From positions 1,697,501-1,761,500 of the forward strand of contig NC_082696.1 in the NCBI RefSeq assembly GCF_949987515.2: a stretch of 64,000 bases of DNA, in the 5' to 3' direction. Below the pieces are notes generated by a model. The model saw only the letters and a list, made by a program, of their open reading frames with translations. It searched no databases and was not told the origin of the DNA. Below, piece after piece: positions 1 to 13,385 of the stretch (position 1 is the first letter of the stretch; the number at the start of each line of letters is the position of its first letter). This DNA is from Delphinus delphis. Taxonomy: Eukaryota > Chordata > Mammalia > Artiodactyla > Delphinidae. Made by a program: the position numbers and the translations under genes.

Positions 1-2805
1 GAGGAGGACCGGGTCAGTGCACATCCCCGCAGCTGAAGGCCCTGTTGTCGGAGCAAGGCCACACCCTGGAGCCCGGCCTGAAGTCCACTTCTTGCTGAGG
101 CCACTGGACCAGATGGATGACAACCTCGGGTGTCCCTGCCCACGCACCCTCGGGAGTGGCCAGAGACACCCACGCTGTCCCTGAGGGGGGCTTTCAGGGA
201 AGCCCCCAAGCTCTACTCACACAGAAGATTAGGAAGAGATACACGTCAGGGCAGCCGTCCGGGCGACCTTCAAACACAGTGCTGGGGCAGGCGGCCCCGT
301 GCCGTCCCGCAGGTGTGGCTGCAGCATATTCACTGTGAAAGCAGGCAGCCCGGGGGCTCCCTTCACGTCGCTTCTCTCTCCCACATTTTCAACAGCGCCC
401 TGGCGTCATTACCGTTATGACCACCCCATCTTCAAACTGCAGAACGGAGTAGAGAAAGTGCACTTTCCTCTGAGGCTTGAATTCAGCCCATTTGGCCACA
501 GAACACAAGTGTGCTCGCGTGTGTGGGCCTGCCGTGTGCACGTGCAGGTGTGCACGTGGTGTAGGAAATGCGCTGAAATGTTCAGAAACTTCCGTGTCCG
601 GATTACAGGAGTTTCCTCCTTCCTGCTGTACTCCCCACGCCCTCGTTTCCCTAAGCGAACATGCTAGGTTTGTAACCAGACACAAGGCCGGTGACAGGGA
701 GGGCCTGACGGCAGAGTCTTTAATCCCAGCCCCAGAGACGGGGGAGGCTGGCGGACTGGGGCGGGGTGGGCAGAGCACTCTGTCAGCTGGCTTCAACCCC
801 CACCAGAGGGTCAGCTCAGACCTCCGGCTCCGGAGGATCCTGCCGAAGTGACCAGTGAGGTCAGAGGCCGATAGCTGCCCAGTGAGTACCCCAGGGTCCC
901 CCTGACTCGTGGTCTGTGGCCCCGACTACCGGGTGGGGAACAGGCTCTCAGGTCAGGAGAGGACCCTGCGCCTGGATCAGTTCTCCACACCCCCCCCCGG
1001 GGCCTCAGCTCCCCGCCGGCCAGGGAGGCACCCAGACACCCCCAAGCCTCTTCTCATCCTGGAACCTCACGCTGTGGATGGCGTCGGCAGTGTGTCCAGC
1101 AGTGCATCTGGCAGCGTGTCCAGCAGTGCATCTGGCAGCGTGTCTGGCGGGGCGTCCGGCTGAGGTGCCCGTGCAGAAGGAGCGAGAGCCCGGCGGCGAG
1201 CGCGGCCCCCGCACAGCCCAGCCCCACACACCGGGACCCCAGAGTCACTCCGATTACACTCTGAAGTGGGACGCGCAGTCCTCAGCCTCAGAGAGCGGGC
1301 GCGGTGCTGCCAGGACCGGCCGTCCGGCAGGCCTGGGCCGGGGCTGTGCTGTCTGTGCCCACTCTGCTGCCTGCTGTGCGTTTGTGCCAACAGTGAGGGG
1401 CTCTGTGCCCCCGGCTTTCATGCCTGTGTGTCTTCCTCGAACCAGGGGTTCAGGGAGAGCCAAATGGGGGTGTGGGGCAGTAAGGGGGCCTCAAAGCCCA
1501 GCCCACGGGAGCCAGGGCAGAAGATGCCCCAAGAGCTGCCCCAGCAGGGCTGAGCGGGCCGGGGTTTGCAGACCGGCCACTCACGGGCCAGGGGCCAGTT
1601 CCCAGCACTGCCGGGCCAGACGAGCAGCCTCGGCCCGACGGGCGGCCCAGACTCTGCTGCTGGGGGACCACCGGAGGCCAGCGTGTCACCCACACCCGTC
1701 ACAAAATGCACAGCAGAGGGAGGGAAGCCCTCAGAAAGAATGTTACTGTGTGATAACTGCTGGCGACAACTTACTTTTCAGATGCATTCAGGGCATGCAA
1801 TTATAGGAGATTAGAACATTTTAAAGAATAGAATATTATTCAATGTTGTTTCAAGGGCAGAGACCAAAACTGTTTGCGATTTGTGTTGCCAGCAAAGCCC
1901 ACCTGTGACGGGCACTTTTAAAGAGGGTGGTACGGTTGAAGGTGCCCATGTTTGTATTTCTCTGTCAGGGTCTACGGTAATATTTTAGGTTAGTATGGCT
2001 TTCAAGTTTGGGGTTTTTTCAACTCAAAACTCACTTCTTGGGCAAAGTGCCCCGAGGCCACATCAATTCTCTGACAGCCGTGCAACCTCGGGCTGGACAC
2101 CCCCTCGAGGCCCACAGCTGTCAGAGGACGAGCGGTCACTTGGTGTGTGTGCAGCTGACATGCAGCAGACAGCGTTTACTTTAGCACAGCAAGTACACGG
2201 CGTCATCTGAAATCTAAAGCGGGGTTTCCTGCACATCTTTAGCCTCAGAATCAGATTGTTTTCTCCAAAGGAATCCAGCCTAGAAGTGGAAACAAATGGA
2301 ACAGAGAAAGCGGGGCTGCGCCGTCTGGAGCCCGGGCTCACCCACACGCTCTCCTCGGGGACCTCCCGGCTGGCGAGCCCCTCAGGGACTGTGCAGACCA
2401 CAAGCTCTGAGAACCCTGCGGGGCGGCCGTGACGCCAGCGCGCCTCAAGGGAAAGCGCGGGCTCGGCCGGTGTTGGGAAATGTACCACCGCGCCTCCGGG
2501 GTCCCCTGCCTGCCGTGTCCACCAGCTCCTCTCGCTGCCAAGGGCCCTGCGAGCCATGGAGAACAGAAAGGGAAGCGGCTGAAGTCTGCTCGACAACTTC
2601 CTGTCCCACCGGCCCTGGGGACAGGGTGGCATACCCCGATGTCCATCACAGCGGCACCCCCTTCCTGAGCATTTGTCCACGAAAGAAGAAACGCTCGGGA
2701 ACACAGCCAACCTCTGTACCATGTCACCCTGACATAAGCTCTGAATCCGAACTCAGAACGGGAACATTTAAAATGACACTTAAGTTCCAGGTGCCGTGGG
2801 CGGGA
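1..2805. other. GC-rich intergenic sequence, no gene recognised
   Basis: Overlapping open frames occur in all six frames, as expected of GC-rich non-coding DNA, and none resembles a known protein. A more AT-rich stretch at 1730-2000 interrupts it. The only structured feature is the 24-bp tandem repeat near 1.1 kb. Confidence 0.6.
1092..1160. repeat. 24-bp tandem repeat, two perfect copies and a diverged third
   Basis: Copies at 1092-1115 and 1116-1139 are identical (GTGTCCAGCAGTGCATCTGG then CAGC). A partial third follows at 1140-1160. The 24-bp period keeps frames open, which explains a Ser/Gly-rich spurious open frame here. Confidence 0.9.
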
Positions 2806-2886
2806 CCCTCCCCCCCTCCCCCCTCCCCCCTCCCCCCTCCCCTCCCCTCCCCCTTCCCCCTCCCCCTCCCCCTCCCCCCTCCCCCA
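2806..2886. repeat. C-rich (CCCTCCC)n simple repeat
   Basis: An 81-bp tract of C runs (mostly three to six) separated by single or double T. The complementary strand is a string of G3-G6 runs and is a strong G-quadruplex candidate. Confidence 0.95.
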
Positions 2887-5800
2887 AACGTGCTGGTTGC
2901 GGGGATGGGACGGGTGGGCAGGGAGAAGAGCAGAAGCAACCAGGCCTGGTGTGGCTCAGACCAAACTATGCCTGCACTTGTGCTGTTTTATAAACATAGG
3001 CTTCACAAGTTAAAACCGGACAAAAACTGCTTCGGGCTGCCCTGCTCCAGAAAGCCCGCGAAGCGAGGCATGGAAGCCCCCGTAGATGAGCACAACAGGG
3101 CCGTCCCCACGGGTGCAGGAGTGAGGGGCCCATCTCTGCGCGCCCCGTATTTCCTCCGGCCTGCGCTGAATTATGTGTTCGCATCCACGGAACTACTGTT
3201 AGATTCTGGGAACCCACGAAGCAGAAGGTAGGTCTGCAGAAAGCTCACCTGGTTTTCAGTCACACCCGTCTTTTCTCCCGGCCTCACCCCGCCCCTTGAT
3301 AGAAGAGACCAGAAGCCTGTGGAGCACAGGGCTCCCCTCAGAGCCGGAATCAGCCCAGGGCTGCGCCCAGCAGACAGCTTTCTGGAAACGCCGCCAGCCG
3401 GAGGCAGAGGGTCCCTGAAAGCCTGCCCGACCAGCCTCTGAGAGCGTCTGATTGAGGTGAGGATTCTGCCGGCAAAGCCGGCCGAACGCCGGCAGGACCA
3501 CACGGCTCCCGCCAAGTCTGGGATCTCTCAGCCTGACGGCAAGAATTCTGCCGGTTTCTGAGAGGGCAGCTGTGAGCCGCTAGGCCACCTCCAGGGACAC
3601 GTGTGCCCTGGCCCGCACGCTCACACACGCGTGCAGACACACGGCTCTCTGGCCGTTCCCACGAGGATTACAGCTCCTCTGACCGTGAACGGGTGACGGT
3701 TTCGGGGCCTGGAGCTGTTTGTCCCCGTCAGTTTCCAGCCAGGCGGGAGAACTGGCATGAGGGCTGCACACCTGGCCTGGCGCACCTGGCCTGGCACGTC
3801 CTCCTCGCCACCTCGGCCAAAGGTCTCTGTGCGTCTGGGTGGCAGCCTCCCCGCTTCCTGGGTCTGCGGCTGAACTGGCAGAACCGTCTCCTGCTGGCTG
3901 GGGCCGGGGGGTTGTTAAATGAGTTTTCCTCCCAGAGGTTCTTATCGCTCCGAACATGAATCAGGGGACGTGCCCTGTTTCCCTGCAGGGTGTTGCAGGG
4001 ATGCAAACTACCCTTCCACGGTCATTTTATAGCAGTTCCGTCTGCTTTTCTCAGACACAGGCCTATGCCTGGACTCGAGGTGCCGGACTTACCCCTTGAA
4101 ATAAGCCTCTGCCAGCCACTCAGCTCTGTCTTCCTCCTTAGCACTCTCTAGGGACACCTGTGACCACCCTCATGTCACGAAAGGCTTGTTTTCGGTCTCT
4201 CTGAAGAGGGAAAGTTGGGGAAACACCACTTTTATCAATGGACATGTTTATTTCAGGTTTAGATTTATAAACTTCTCGGTTGCTTCGGACAGACCTCTGC
4301 CTTGTCACTCATGAATGTCAGGCGTGCCCCAGCTTTGGGGTCAGCGAAGAGGCCGCCACGAAGTGGGGGAGTGCAGACGTGCATGAGCCCTCGTGCCTCA
4401 GCTCACCTCGGGCGTCCGTGCTGATGCAGACCGTCCAGGGCTCCTGGGCCTCTGTTACTTGAGTATTTCAGCCTGTTTTTCCCATAACTTCGGCTTGATT
4501 AAAACCCCAAATGTATTTGTCCAACCACATTTTCCTCTAATTTTTAGCATACATTTATTTTAAGGGAAATGTAAGCCACGCACCGCTGATTCGCTCACTG
4601 CTGGTCCGCGCTGGTTGCTGGCGGGTGCTGGGTCTCTGGGAGAGCCCTGCGCTGGCCCCGGGCCCTGCAAGCAACACAGACGCTGTCCCCAGACCGGGCG
4701 TCCTTGTACTCAGGGAGCCGTCCTTCCCGGGTCCATAGTGACCACGCGGGACCGTCCACAACACGTGCACAGTGAACACGGGACTGAGTCTCCGTTGCTG
4801 TTGTAGCTTGGAGCCCGTGATCTGCTGGTGGTTTCAGACTTGGAAGAGCAGGTCTCTTCCACCCTTGAAGGACAGAAAGCTCACTGGGGACGCCTGCGCG
4901 TCGACACCCCCAGACCCACTGTCTGCCCCGTCTCTGTATTCCAAGCCCATCGGTGAAGTCTGCTGATGAAGAAGAAGAGAGACACACTTTTATTAAAAAA
5001 CGCTCCCGTTGGCGGAGCGCCTCCTAACTGCCCCGAACCGTCGGGGCTCTCGGAGGGAACCCAAGCCTCTGAAGCGGGGTTTGCATTGCGAGGGTGACAG
5101 CATGGCCGCCCGTCTAAGGCCGGGCAAGGCCGTGGGGTCTCGTGCGCCAGGCGGATGCCATCAGAGCCCGTTTTACTCGCCGGTTCTCCCCGGGCCCTTC
5201 CCCCCGCACTGCCTTCTTGGCTGCCCCTCATCCAGGCGAAGTTCAGGGAAAGGAAACCACAGGAGGGGCAGGGCTCCCAGGGGGCCCATCTGCGGAGACT
5301 CCCCAGCAGGGACGCCCCGGTGGCCCTGATATGGGCCCGGAGCTCTCGCGCAGGGGGCCCCCCCAGGGGTCTTGCCCCGCCCCCCTCCCCCCAGCCCCGC
5401 TGAGAGCGCTGTGGCTCCGCCCCCCCTCGCTGAGAGCGCTGTGGCTCCGCCCCCTCCTGTGACCTGGCATTTTACTGCGTGAGCTGGTGGTCAAATCCCG
5501 GTGGGTGACATCCAGCGGCACCTCGGGAGAAGCTTCAATTGCCTTTATTTCCGGACCGATTGGAACTCGTGCATTTTGTCAAAAATGGCGCCACATTTTC
5601 TTTCCTTTGGGCACAGGGCTGATATTTTGAATATTCTGTCTGTCATGCCCGTGCAAAGCCTCTTACATGTACCGTCAGTGCCAATATTTCCGTGTCCGAA
5701 CGCCACCCGCCCGCTTACCTCTTGTCCTTAGAGGCAGAAATGAGACACCAGTGGGCGCTCTCGCTGGAGACCAGGCTCCAGGGCCAGGTGCCGGGACCCC

Positions 5801-6070
5801 CCCATCCTCTACCACACTGTCCTCCCACCGCGGCCTGTGTCCATCCTCACAGGTCGGCAGGGTTGGGGCAGGGTTTGCTGAAAAATGCACCATTTGTGAG
5901 GCCGCAGCAGGGGTGATGAGCCTTCCACCCTGTGTCCCCCCGGCTGAGGTCCTGGGGGCTCTGGGACCAAGTCATGCCATTTGTATCTGTCATGACACCA
6001 GATTTCCCCTGCTGTCATATTTACTGTGTTAATATGAATTTTGCTCCAGGAGGGAGCAGTGTGCCTACGT

Positions 6071-6071
<1 letters not shown>
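2887..6071. other. Intergenic sequence, no gene recognised
   Basis: GC-rich with no convincing exon or promoter. One 30-bp direct duplication occurs near 5.4 kb. The AT-rich patch at about 4480-4570 shows no recognisable repeat. Confidence 0.55.
5399..5458. repeat. 30-bp tandem duplication
   Basis: 5399-5428 and 5429-5458 both read GCTGAGAGCGCTGTGGCTCC followed by GCCCCC-type sequence, differing only in the last bases of the C/T tail. Confidence 0.9.
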
Positions 6072-6115
<44 letters not shown>

Positions 6116-6118
6116 CAC
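6072..6118. repeat. (CA)n microsatellite
   Basis: About 47 bp of uninterrupted CA with one GC interruption near 6109. Likely length-polymorphic. Confidence 0.95.
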
Positions 6119-7592
6119 GGAGAGCGCAGCCCAAGCATCAGATGAACTTACTTGACCTCTGGTCAAAACCCCACTCCTTTCTGTACTCATCCTCTCCCTT
6201 CTGGCCCAGAAACGTCTACCAACTGTTTGCTGTGACCCAAGGCTGCTCCGGGTCTGGGATGCTGAGCAAACCGAGATGTGCTTCTTCCTTCAGGAGCGGA
6301 CGGGGCAGCAGAGATGTGTAAGGAAATTGGTGACGCGAGGTACTTTCTGCTTAGTCATAAGTGGTTTGCAAGCTTAGAGAAGGGGGCTGTCTGCTGAAAA
6401 AGGAGGTCGGAAAAACACAGCACGGAGGAGAAGGTGGTGAACCGTATCTCCTCCATTCACTGATCTGTTCACTCTGCCGTCACTGCCCCCCTCCTGGGAG
6501 CCAGGCCCTGGCCCCAGGGCTACAGGCGAAAGAGACCCTGCACCCACAGAGCCCACGGAGGGAGACAGTGACGGCACAGGGCAGGGGGGAACGAGAGGCC
6601 AGCCCGTGGCCCAGCCAGGGCCAGGACGGTGCGGCCGAGCCGTTGCTCACTCAGAGCCTAAGGTGTGGTCAGGCGTCCGGGTGCTGCGTGGGGACCCACC
6701 CCGGGGACCCACCCCGAGGACCCAGAGTGCTGGTCGACCTCTGATCTCGTGGGAAGGAAGCTCTTGACAGCCTCTAAGGGGAGGAGCAGAGGCTCCTTGG
6801 AGGACAGACAGAACCGGACACAGTGCTGGGAGGAGAGGACAGCGTAATCGAGCATAACGAGGCAGCTCCTCTCCCATGGAGAGCTCAGAGGGTCCTGCCC
6901 CAGGCCCACAGCACTTTAAAGTTTCCAGCAGCCCTTGGAGATGTCACCCGACACCGTGCTGGGGTGTAGCAGCGTCTCACAGCAAACACCTGCAGCTGAG
7001 TCCAGAGCTGCAGAGGGACCTGGGCCATTTCTATTTCATCTATTTCTCCGTGGAGCCTCAGCCCAACCCTGCACCTGACGTGAGTTTTGGTCCATCTCCA
7101 AATTAAAAATTAGAAGAAAAACGTAAAGAGCTATCCCTGTCCATCACAGGCGTCATCTACTCACACGCCGGCCGGTCAAGGGACCCCTGGCAGCGGTCAG
7201 CACACCCGCGAAGATGCCAGAGAAAACAGCGTGGGCCCCTGGCTGGCATCGTTATTGATGACGTCATGTCGTGCCTACTGTTTACAGGAGGGAGGGCGTC
7301 TGGTGAGATGGGACCCCAGCAAGGGACTCACGCCTCCTTTATGTGAGACCCGAATCTCCTTGGAAAGGGTGTGGCTGCCTGCTGTGCTAAGTGCCCACAG
7401 TCTAAGCCTGGAAGTAGGTAACTTTCTAAACAAGCGTCCTCAGGCTTGACCCCAGGCACCGGCAGCAGCAAAGGCCAGGCACCCCTGGAATCTTGGTGCC
7501 ACGAGGAAGTCAGCACGGAAGGTTTGTAGCAGGACATGCTCAGCTGTACCCGCCCCACCCCCGAACTTGAACGTTAAAGAAAGAGCTCACCC
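6119..7592. other. Intergenic sequence, nothing recognised
   Basis: Mixed-composition sequence without a recognised repeat or exon. Short duplicated GGGGACCCACCCC-type words occur near 6690-6720. Confidence 0.55.
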
Positions 7593-8103
7593 TGTGTAGT
7601 GAGCGGAACAGCGGCCCCCCCAAAGGTGCCTTAATCCCTGGAAACTTCATCCCTGGAAACTCTGAGTGTCACCTTAGACAGCAAGAGGGACTTCTGCAGA
7701 TGTGATGGCGTCTAGGATCTTGAGACAGGGTGATTGCCCTGGATAATGCAGGTGGCAAATGTCATCTCAAGGGTCGTTGTAAGAAAAAGGCGGAGGGAGA
7801 TGTGGCCACAGAAGAGGAGGAGGCCGTGTGGTGAGGGGAGGACGAGGCGGAGGTTGAAGTGACGCTCCTGGCGGACAGAGGAGGCGCCACAAGCCAAGGG
7901 CTGCAGGCGCCTCTGGAAGCGGGAAGAGGCTGGGACAACCCTGGAGCTTCCCGAGGGGCCAGCCCTGCCCAACGCCCACTCCAGCCGAGTGAGACAGACT
8001 TCGGGCTTGCGACCTCCTGAGCTGTAAGAGGATGAATTCATCTGCTTGTAAGCCACCACGTTTGTGCCGGTTTGTCACAGTGGCAGTTATAAACGAATAC
8101 ACC
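7593..8103 (+). mobile_element. Solo LTR of an ancient MaLR-type (MLT1-like) element
   Basis: The order of recognisable words follows this LTR class: CCTTAATCCCTGGAAAC near 7629, CTTCTGCAGATGTGATG near 7690, CAAGGGTC near 7769, GAGCTGTAAGAGGATGAATT near 8019 and TAAGCCACCACGTTTGTG near 8049, ending AAACGAATACACC near 8090-8103. About 510 bp, no internal coding region, well decayed. The family name is from memory; MLT1-like is the best guess. Confidence 0.65.
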
Positions 8104-8426
8104 TTACCTAATAAGACGTCCGAGGTAGGAGGGGCCCAGGTGAGCTCGGACTCTGCTCCCCTCCATTTGCTTGGCTTTGCCCCGTTCACGTGTCCTAACG
8201 GGATAGCAGCAAACGGCTCCCACGGGACATAGCCTCACCCCGAATCAGACAGAATTCAGCAGAAAGGGGGAACATTTCCTTGTGTGCCTTTTTTAAGAGC
8301 AAAACACCTTTCCCAGGAAGTCTCCAGAAAACTTTCCTCACATCTCATTGTCCGGAATGGGTCAAGAACACCTTCAGAGATGGTCTCAGGAGAGGAGATG
8401 GGGGTTGTCACCATTGGCTTGGACCA

Positions 8427-8575
8427 GGGCTCTCAGTGGGGGTCACTTCAGTCCCCAGAAGACACTGGCAGCGTCTGGAGACTGAGGAGGGTGCCCCCAG
8501 CATCCAAAGGGTAGAGGCTCCAGGGGGGCTGCTGAGCACGTAACAGCCTACAGGATACGCCCCCAGACAGGGGGC
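8427..8575 (+). mobile_element. MER20-like hAT-Charlie DNA transposon fragment
   Basis: Matches the recalled element in order: CTCAGTGGGGGTCAC, GGCAGCGTCTGGAGAC, GGGTAGAGGCTCCAGGGG, GCTGCTGAGCACGTAACAG, and CTACAGGATACGCCCC. The terminal inverted repeats are decayed. Family assignment from memory. Confidence 0.6.
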
Positions 8576-11500
8576 CCCCTGGCCCACAAGTTCACATTCC
8601 TGGGCTGGAGAAAACCTGCCTGGGACAAGCTGGGCTGACCCCAAAGCCGGGGAGAGACCAGCTTCCTCTGAGACATACTGTTTCATCTGGGGAGGGGGTC
8701 GGGGGTGTCTGAGCAAATCCTGCACTCTGCTGGGAAGGAGACACGGTGTTGGGGGAGGGGACAGGTGCTGAGGAGGTGACTACAGTGTCTGCTACAGAAC
8801 TAAGTGCCTCCTCTCGGGGTTGGTTCTGATTCCGATGCTGATGTGTGCAGTGGTCAAGGAAGGCGTCTGGAAGCAGACTTGGCTGAAAGCAGCTGATCAC
8901 GACGGGCCTCTCGGGTCTGCGAGAGGCCAGCAAGGATGCCCTCTGCTTTGGCCACAAGAAGATAGGGGCGTCCGGGGCCGCGGACGTCCCCCAGACCGTG
9001 CAGCAGCTGGGGTCAGAGAAGGGACAGGACGACCTCGCAAGAGAGGCTCAGCTCACCAAGTCCCGGCAGGATTTGGCAACGCTGGTGCGTGAAACGTGTA
9101 CATGTTTAATTCAAGGACAAGAGAAAATCTGAAAGGTCTGTTCGTCAAATTGGACAGCCAGGAAGAGAATTCTCACACATCTCAATCCACAAGCAAGTCC
9201 ACAGCCTGCCTGTGGGCGATGACCCACCTGAAAGGCCAGGTGAGCCGAAGGGACCCTTCCTACCCAGCTGACACTTCCTCCGTGTGTGGCCCGGCGGGGC
9301 GCAGAGGTGAACACCATATAGACGTTGAGGTTCTGCTAAGCAAAGGGTAGTGGGTGCTGGCCGAGGTGACCTGGGTGTCAAAGGAAAGGAGGAACCCCTC
9401 ACTCTCAGCATCCAGCGCGTGAAAGGCACCGTCAGGAGGAGATGCAAACACTGCATTTGAGAACTCACTGATTTCTTCCTCTTAACTTTGCAGCTGAAGG
9501 TTGGTGGGAGGAACAGAAATGCTCACCAGAAATGTCAGCCTGATTACACGTCTAGAGCGACCTTGGCTTCTCTGCCACCGTCCCTTCTGGAACACAGGTT
9601 TTCTGCCCTCCCAGTTCAAGGGAACCTTCAGAGAAAGGACACCTGCGTCGGTGCAGTGCGGTGACCCCAGATTTTTTGGAAAGGGCACCACGTCCTCTGC
9701 ACACACGGCCCCTTCTAAGGGGATGGGAGCCCTGAGGGCTTTGGTTCTGAACTGAGTCCTATGCCCTGACTGCTTTTTACGCTAACCCTTCTAGAGTTTT
9801 CTTTGAGGATTAAATACATACTTTACTAAATCAACAGATTACTTGGCATCCTGTGGTATGAAAACGCAAAACCAAAAACAACAACAACAAAAAACCCCTG
9901 AGAAATGCCTTTATTTAAAAAATGCATTTAACCATCTGCACATGTGCCGGCCGCTCGGCGGTGCCGCCTTTCGTTTTGAATCGCAACTACAGGGAGATTA
10001 TAAACGTCGGATTTTATGAGGCCCTGGGAGAAGATGTATTAGCTTCGATATTGTAAATTACCAATGTATGGACACTATTACCTTGATAAGATGTTTACAA
10101 ACAGACATATGGAGAGGAAGATTTTAAAAGAAGGGAAAACTGCTCTTTTTAATTGTTCAGTTGCATCGCCCACTTCTAGAAACAGATGGACCTGGAGTCT
10201 GGGGCTGGCATCAGACCTCTCCTTCTACGCGGCTCTGAAATGCAGGCGGGAATGTTCCTGTTGAATCTCTTTGTCAGGGGCAATGTCACGTGGCCAAGGG
10301 ATGCAGTCACGTGTCAAGTGTCAAGGCTGAGGAAAGAGGCCAGGTGGGGAGGGTGGCCACACCTGGATCTGGTCTATGTCAGGTCACCCCGAGACAACTC
10401 CTCATTTACAATTTTAAAAGGAGACTTGAAATTAAAGGTGGTTAGCTTGGCTTTTAAGATATGAGACCAGACTAACAACTGAATTATCACTGGGTATCCA
10501 CAGGCCGTTTTCAAACCAGAACGCCACCACGAGGAGCCTGAGAATTCCCCTTGGCTTCTACAACTCTCCACACATCCAAGCTCCTCCCTAGGCGGTGTCT
10601 CACCTGGGCGAGGACTAATGTCCACGGCTGCCCTTCCAGAACACGATTCTAACATTTTCTGTCTCGAATTTTCCTCCGACGGTTGCCTGTTGACTGTGCT
10701 GTTCCAGAAAAAACAGGGCTGTGGACTTCGCGGCCCAGGTTTCCCGTCCACACCAGCCTGGGGAGAAGGGGCTCAGGCGCCCCGAGAAGGGAAAGCAGGT
10801 GAGCCCGGCGGTGGTCCAGCGGAGACCCCTCTGGGAAGGGCTGTTCTGGTCCCGGCTTCCTGGGGAGGGGGAGCTCGGGAGGCCCACCGCCAGCGGGGGC
10901 AGCCCCTCCCACCCTCGGCCCCTGCAAGGCGTTCAGGGAACCCCTCTCTCCTGAACAGGAACACTCCTGGGAAGCACGCACGATTACGCTCATTTTGCAG
11001 ATGAGAAAACTGATCCCTCCAGAGGTCAGAGGATCGCCCGAATGCCCGAAGCTACAGCAGCACAGCACCGAGATTCACATCCACCCGGTCTGACCTGCGT
11101 CCCAACACTGTCACCTGCACAGGGACAGGGCTCTGATCAGGCACCTGGGCTGCGTGCAGGTGGGTCTGTGCCCCTGCCCTTCCCCCGGGACTGTGGGTCG
11201 TCCACTTGGTGGCCCAAGGTCAGCGTGGGGCTTCCTTCAGGCCTGAGACCTGTGATGAGCAACCAGGCTCTCCCTTCAACCTGCAGCGACCTGGTCGGGG
11301 TGAGGCTGGAGGTGGGGTGGCCCTCGCCCAGGGACCGACCCTGAGCACCCCGAGGGCTCGGAGACCGCAGCCCGAGACCTCCGCCTGGAGCCCCAAACTG
11401 TAGCGTCCTGGCATTTCATCCACTGCCAAAGGGGACCCGGGAGGGATGTGCTGGGTTTCGGTTTTCACGCCCAGACAAGGAGAGGTGTGCCCTAGGTCCC

Positions 11501-13385
11501 CTGAGGAAGAGGGAAGTGACCAGCGGTGATGGACAGAGGAGACCCTCCTGCTGCCTCAGCGACAGCCAGCATCACAGGGTCTGTCTGACCAGTGTCCGTC
11601 CCCGAGTTGTCCCCTCTGGATAGAAGAAGGGAGAGGAAGCCCACCCCACCACCGGGGGCAGGCGGGGCAGGGCTGGACCCCCGGGCGGCTCTCTCCTTGG
11701 GCTCTGCGTGTCCGCGTCCTGGTCAGATGTCACCCAAGAAGCAGGGCTCGGGGAGCCGGGCCACTGTGACCCACGTCCACTCCCTTCCTGACCCCCCTTA
11801 TCTGGAGCACGTGTCCTCCCTCCTCGCGGTCGACGTCTGGATCTGTTTCCACTTTGGGCGCACGTTCAAGCCAGTTATTCCATCCCTTCTGGGCCGGTTC
11901 TCCATCAGTTCAGGCCCAGCAGCCTCCGGGGAACAGGGAATGTGTGTCTGGAGCTGGACCAGGGGAGGGTGCGGGTCCTCCGGATGACTCTCTGCGTCCC
12001 CTCCCCGCCTTTCCCACGGCTGGCGCCCCGCAGGACTGCTGGGGACACCGGTGTCTCCCACGGCTGGTCCAGCCCAGGGGCCGGTTCCCTGACTCGTGGG
12101 CCTCGGTGGCCCAGCTCCTTCTCCACCACCGGGAGCACCTCGGACCAGCACCTGGAGAAGCCCCGCACGTCCCACCCTCAACTTGAATGAGCGTGTGAGG
12201 AAGCAGGCCTTGAGGCACCTCCGCTGCGAAATGGTCTGTGCGTTGACTGTCAGAAATGGGCTGAAGGGCCTCACTGCCGCCGTGCCCGTTCTTTGAACCT
12301 GTTACCTTTACTTGGAGAGTATGTAATAAAATAAGGAGAAAGCCTTGATCTGCCAACTAGTTCTGCATCCTCACACGTAGGAGCAGCTCAGGGGCTGTCG
12401 AGGTTTGAGGACCCCGGCAGATTTTGAGCCACAGAGAAAAGAAAGAGCCGCCCGGAGGAGCCGCATGAAGGCGCCCAGAAGTGGCCGCTTCTGCTCCGCG
12501 ACTGCTGCACAGAGGTGATGAGGAGGGGCACCTGCACCCTGGCCACTCCCCCGGGGACCTGCCCACCGCACTCGGCCCGCAGCCCACGTCGTGGTTCTGG
12601 CCCCGTCTCAGCCCCGGCACCGCCGTCTGAGCTGAACCACAGCTAAGGTGCTTCCCTTCATCCACATTCCCAAATTAAAAGGAAAAGAGTCGTCTTTGGG
12701 TGCTGTCGGCTCCTGATGAAAAGGGGCGAGTGCAGATGCTGGTCTCTCCAGGTAAATAAGCATCGCACCGGCTGAGAAATGAGTTCCCCTCACAGGACAA
12801 GTCACCACAGGTGTCTCTAACTGAGGCGCAGGTGAGCCGGCTTCCTGCCCTCACAATCACCCTTTTCATGCTCTCCGGTCCGGGTCCCAGGTCCCGTCCA
12901 GCCGTGCCCCTGCCCAGTCCCTGCGGAAGCTCCCCGGCCTTGTTAGGCGTTAAACGTCCTTATCAATAACTGCTCTGCGCCCCGTTTATCTGGCTGAAGG
13001 CACCTGTGGAGCAATAAAAGACTGTTGGAATTGCTGCTGGGGTGGGGAGTCAAGGAAGCTCAACCCACAGGGGACGGACCGTTGCTCAGGTCAACAGCGT
13101 CTGATCCGCAGGAACAAACATTCACATCAAAGTGGCTGGATCCTCAAGGAAGCCACACACTGGTCATAAAAGTGAACGTGGGGTGAATGCGGCTTTGTTC
13201 CCTGGTCAGGTGGCATGTGTCAGTCCTGAGAGAGACGTGAGCCTGCCAGCAGGTCCGGGCTGGGAGAGAGATCTGCAACCACCCGCCGAGACAAGGCTGC
13301 AGACCACAGGTCAGGCCCCCAGGGCAGACCCCAGGCTCGGGCTGTCTCCCACCCTACCTCTCTGACGGGCTGTACCCTGGGGTAC
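8576..13385. other. Intergenic sequence, no gene recognised
   Basis: Mostly GC-rich with a short AT-rich, CAA-repeated patch at 9860-9890. Contains one MIR fragment (listed). The open frames at 10.6-12.4 kb overlap on both strands and resemble no family. Confidence 0.55.
10990..11090 (-). mobile_element. MIR SINE fragment
   Basis: Reverse-oriented MIR core: CATTTTGCAGATGAGAAAAC near 10991, then GAGGTCAGAGGATCGCCCGA and the tRNA-side segment up to the CCGGTCTGACC word near 11085. Confidence 0.65.

Noticed and set aside
2296..3231. A 311-codon forward open frame
   Set aside because: It crosses the C-rich simple repeat, shows Pro-rich low complexity, overlaps open frames on the other strand and has no recognisable domain. 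It is explained by GC-rich composition.
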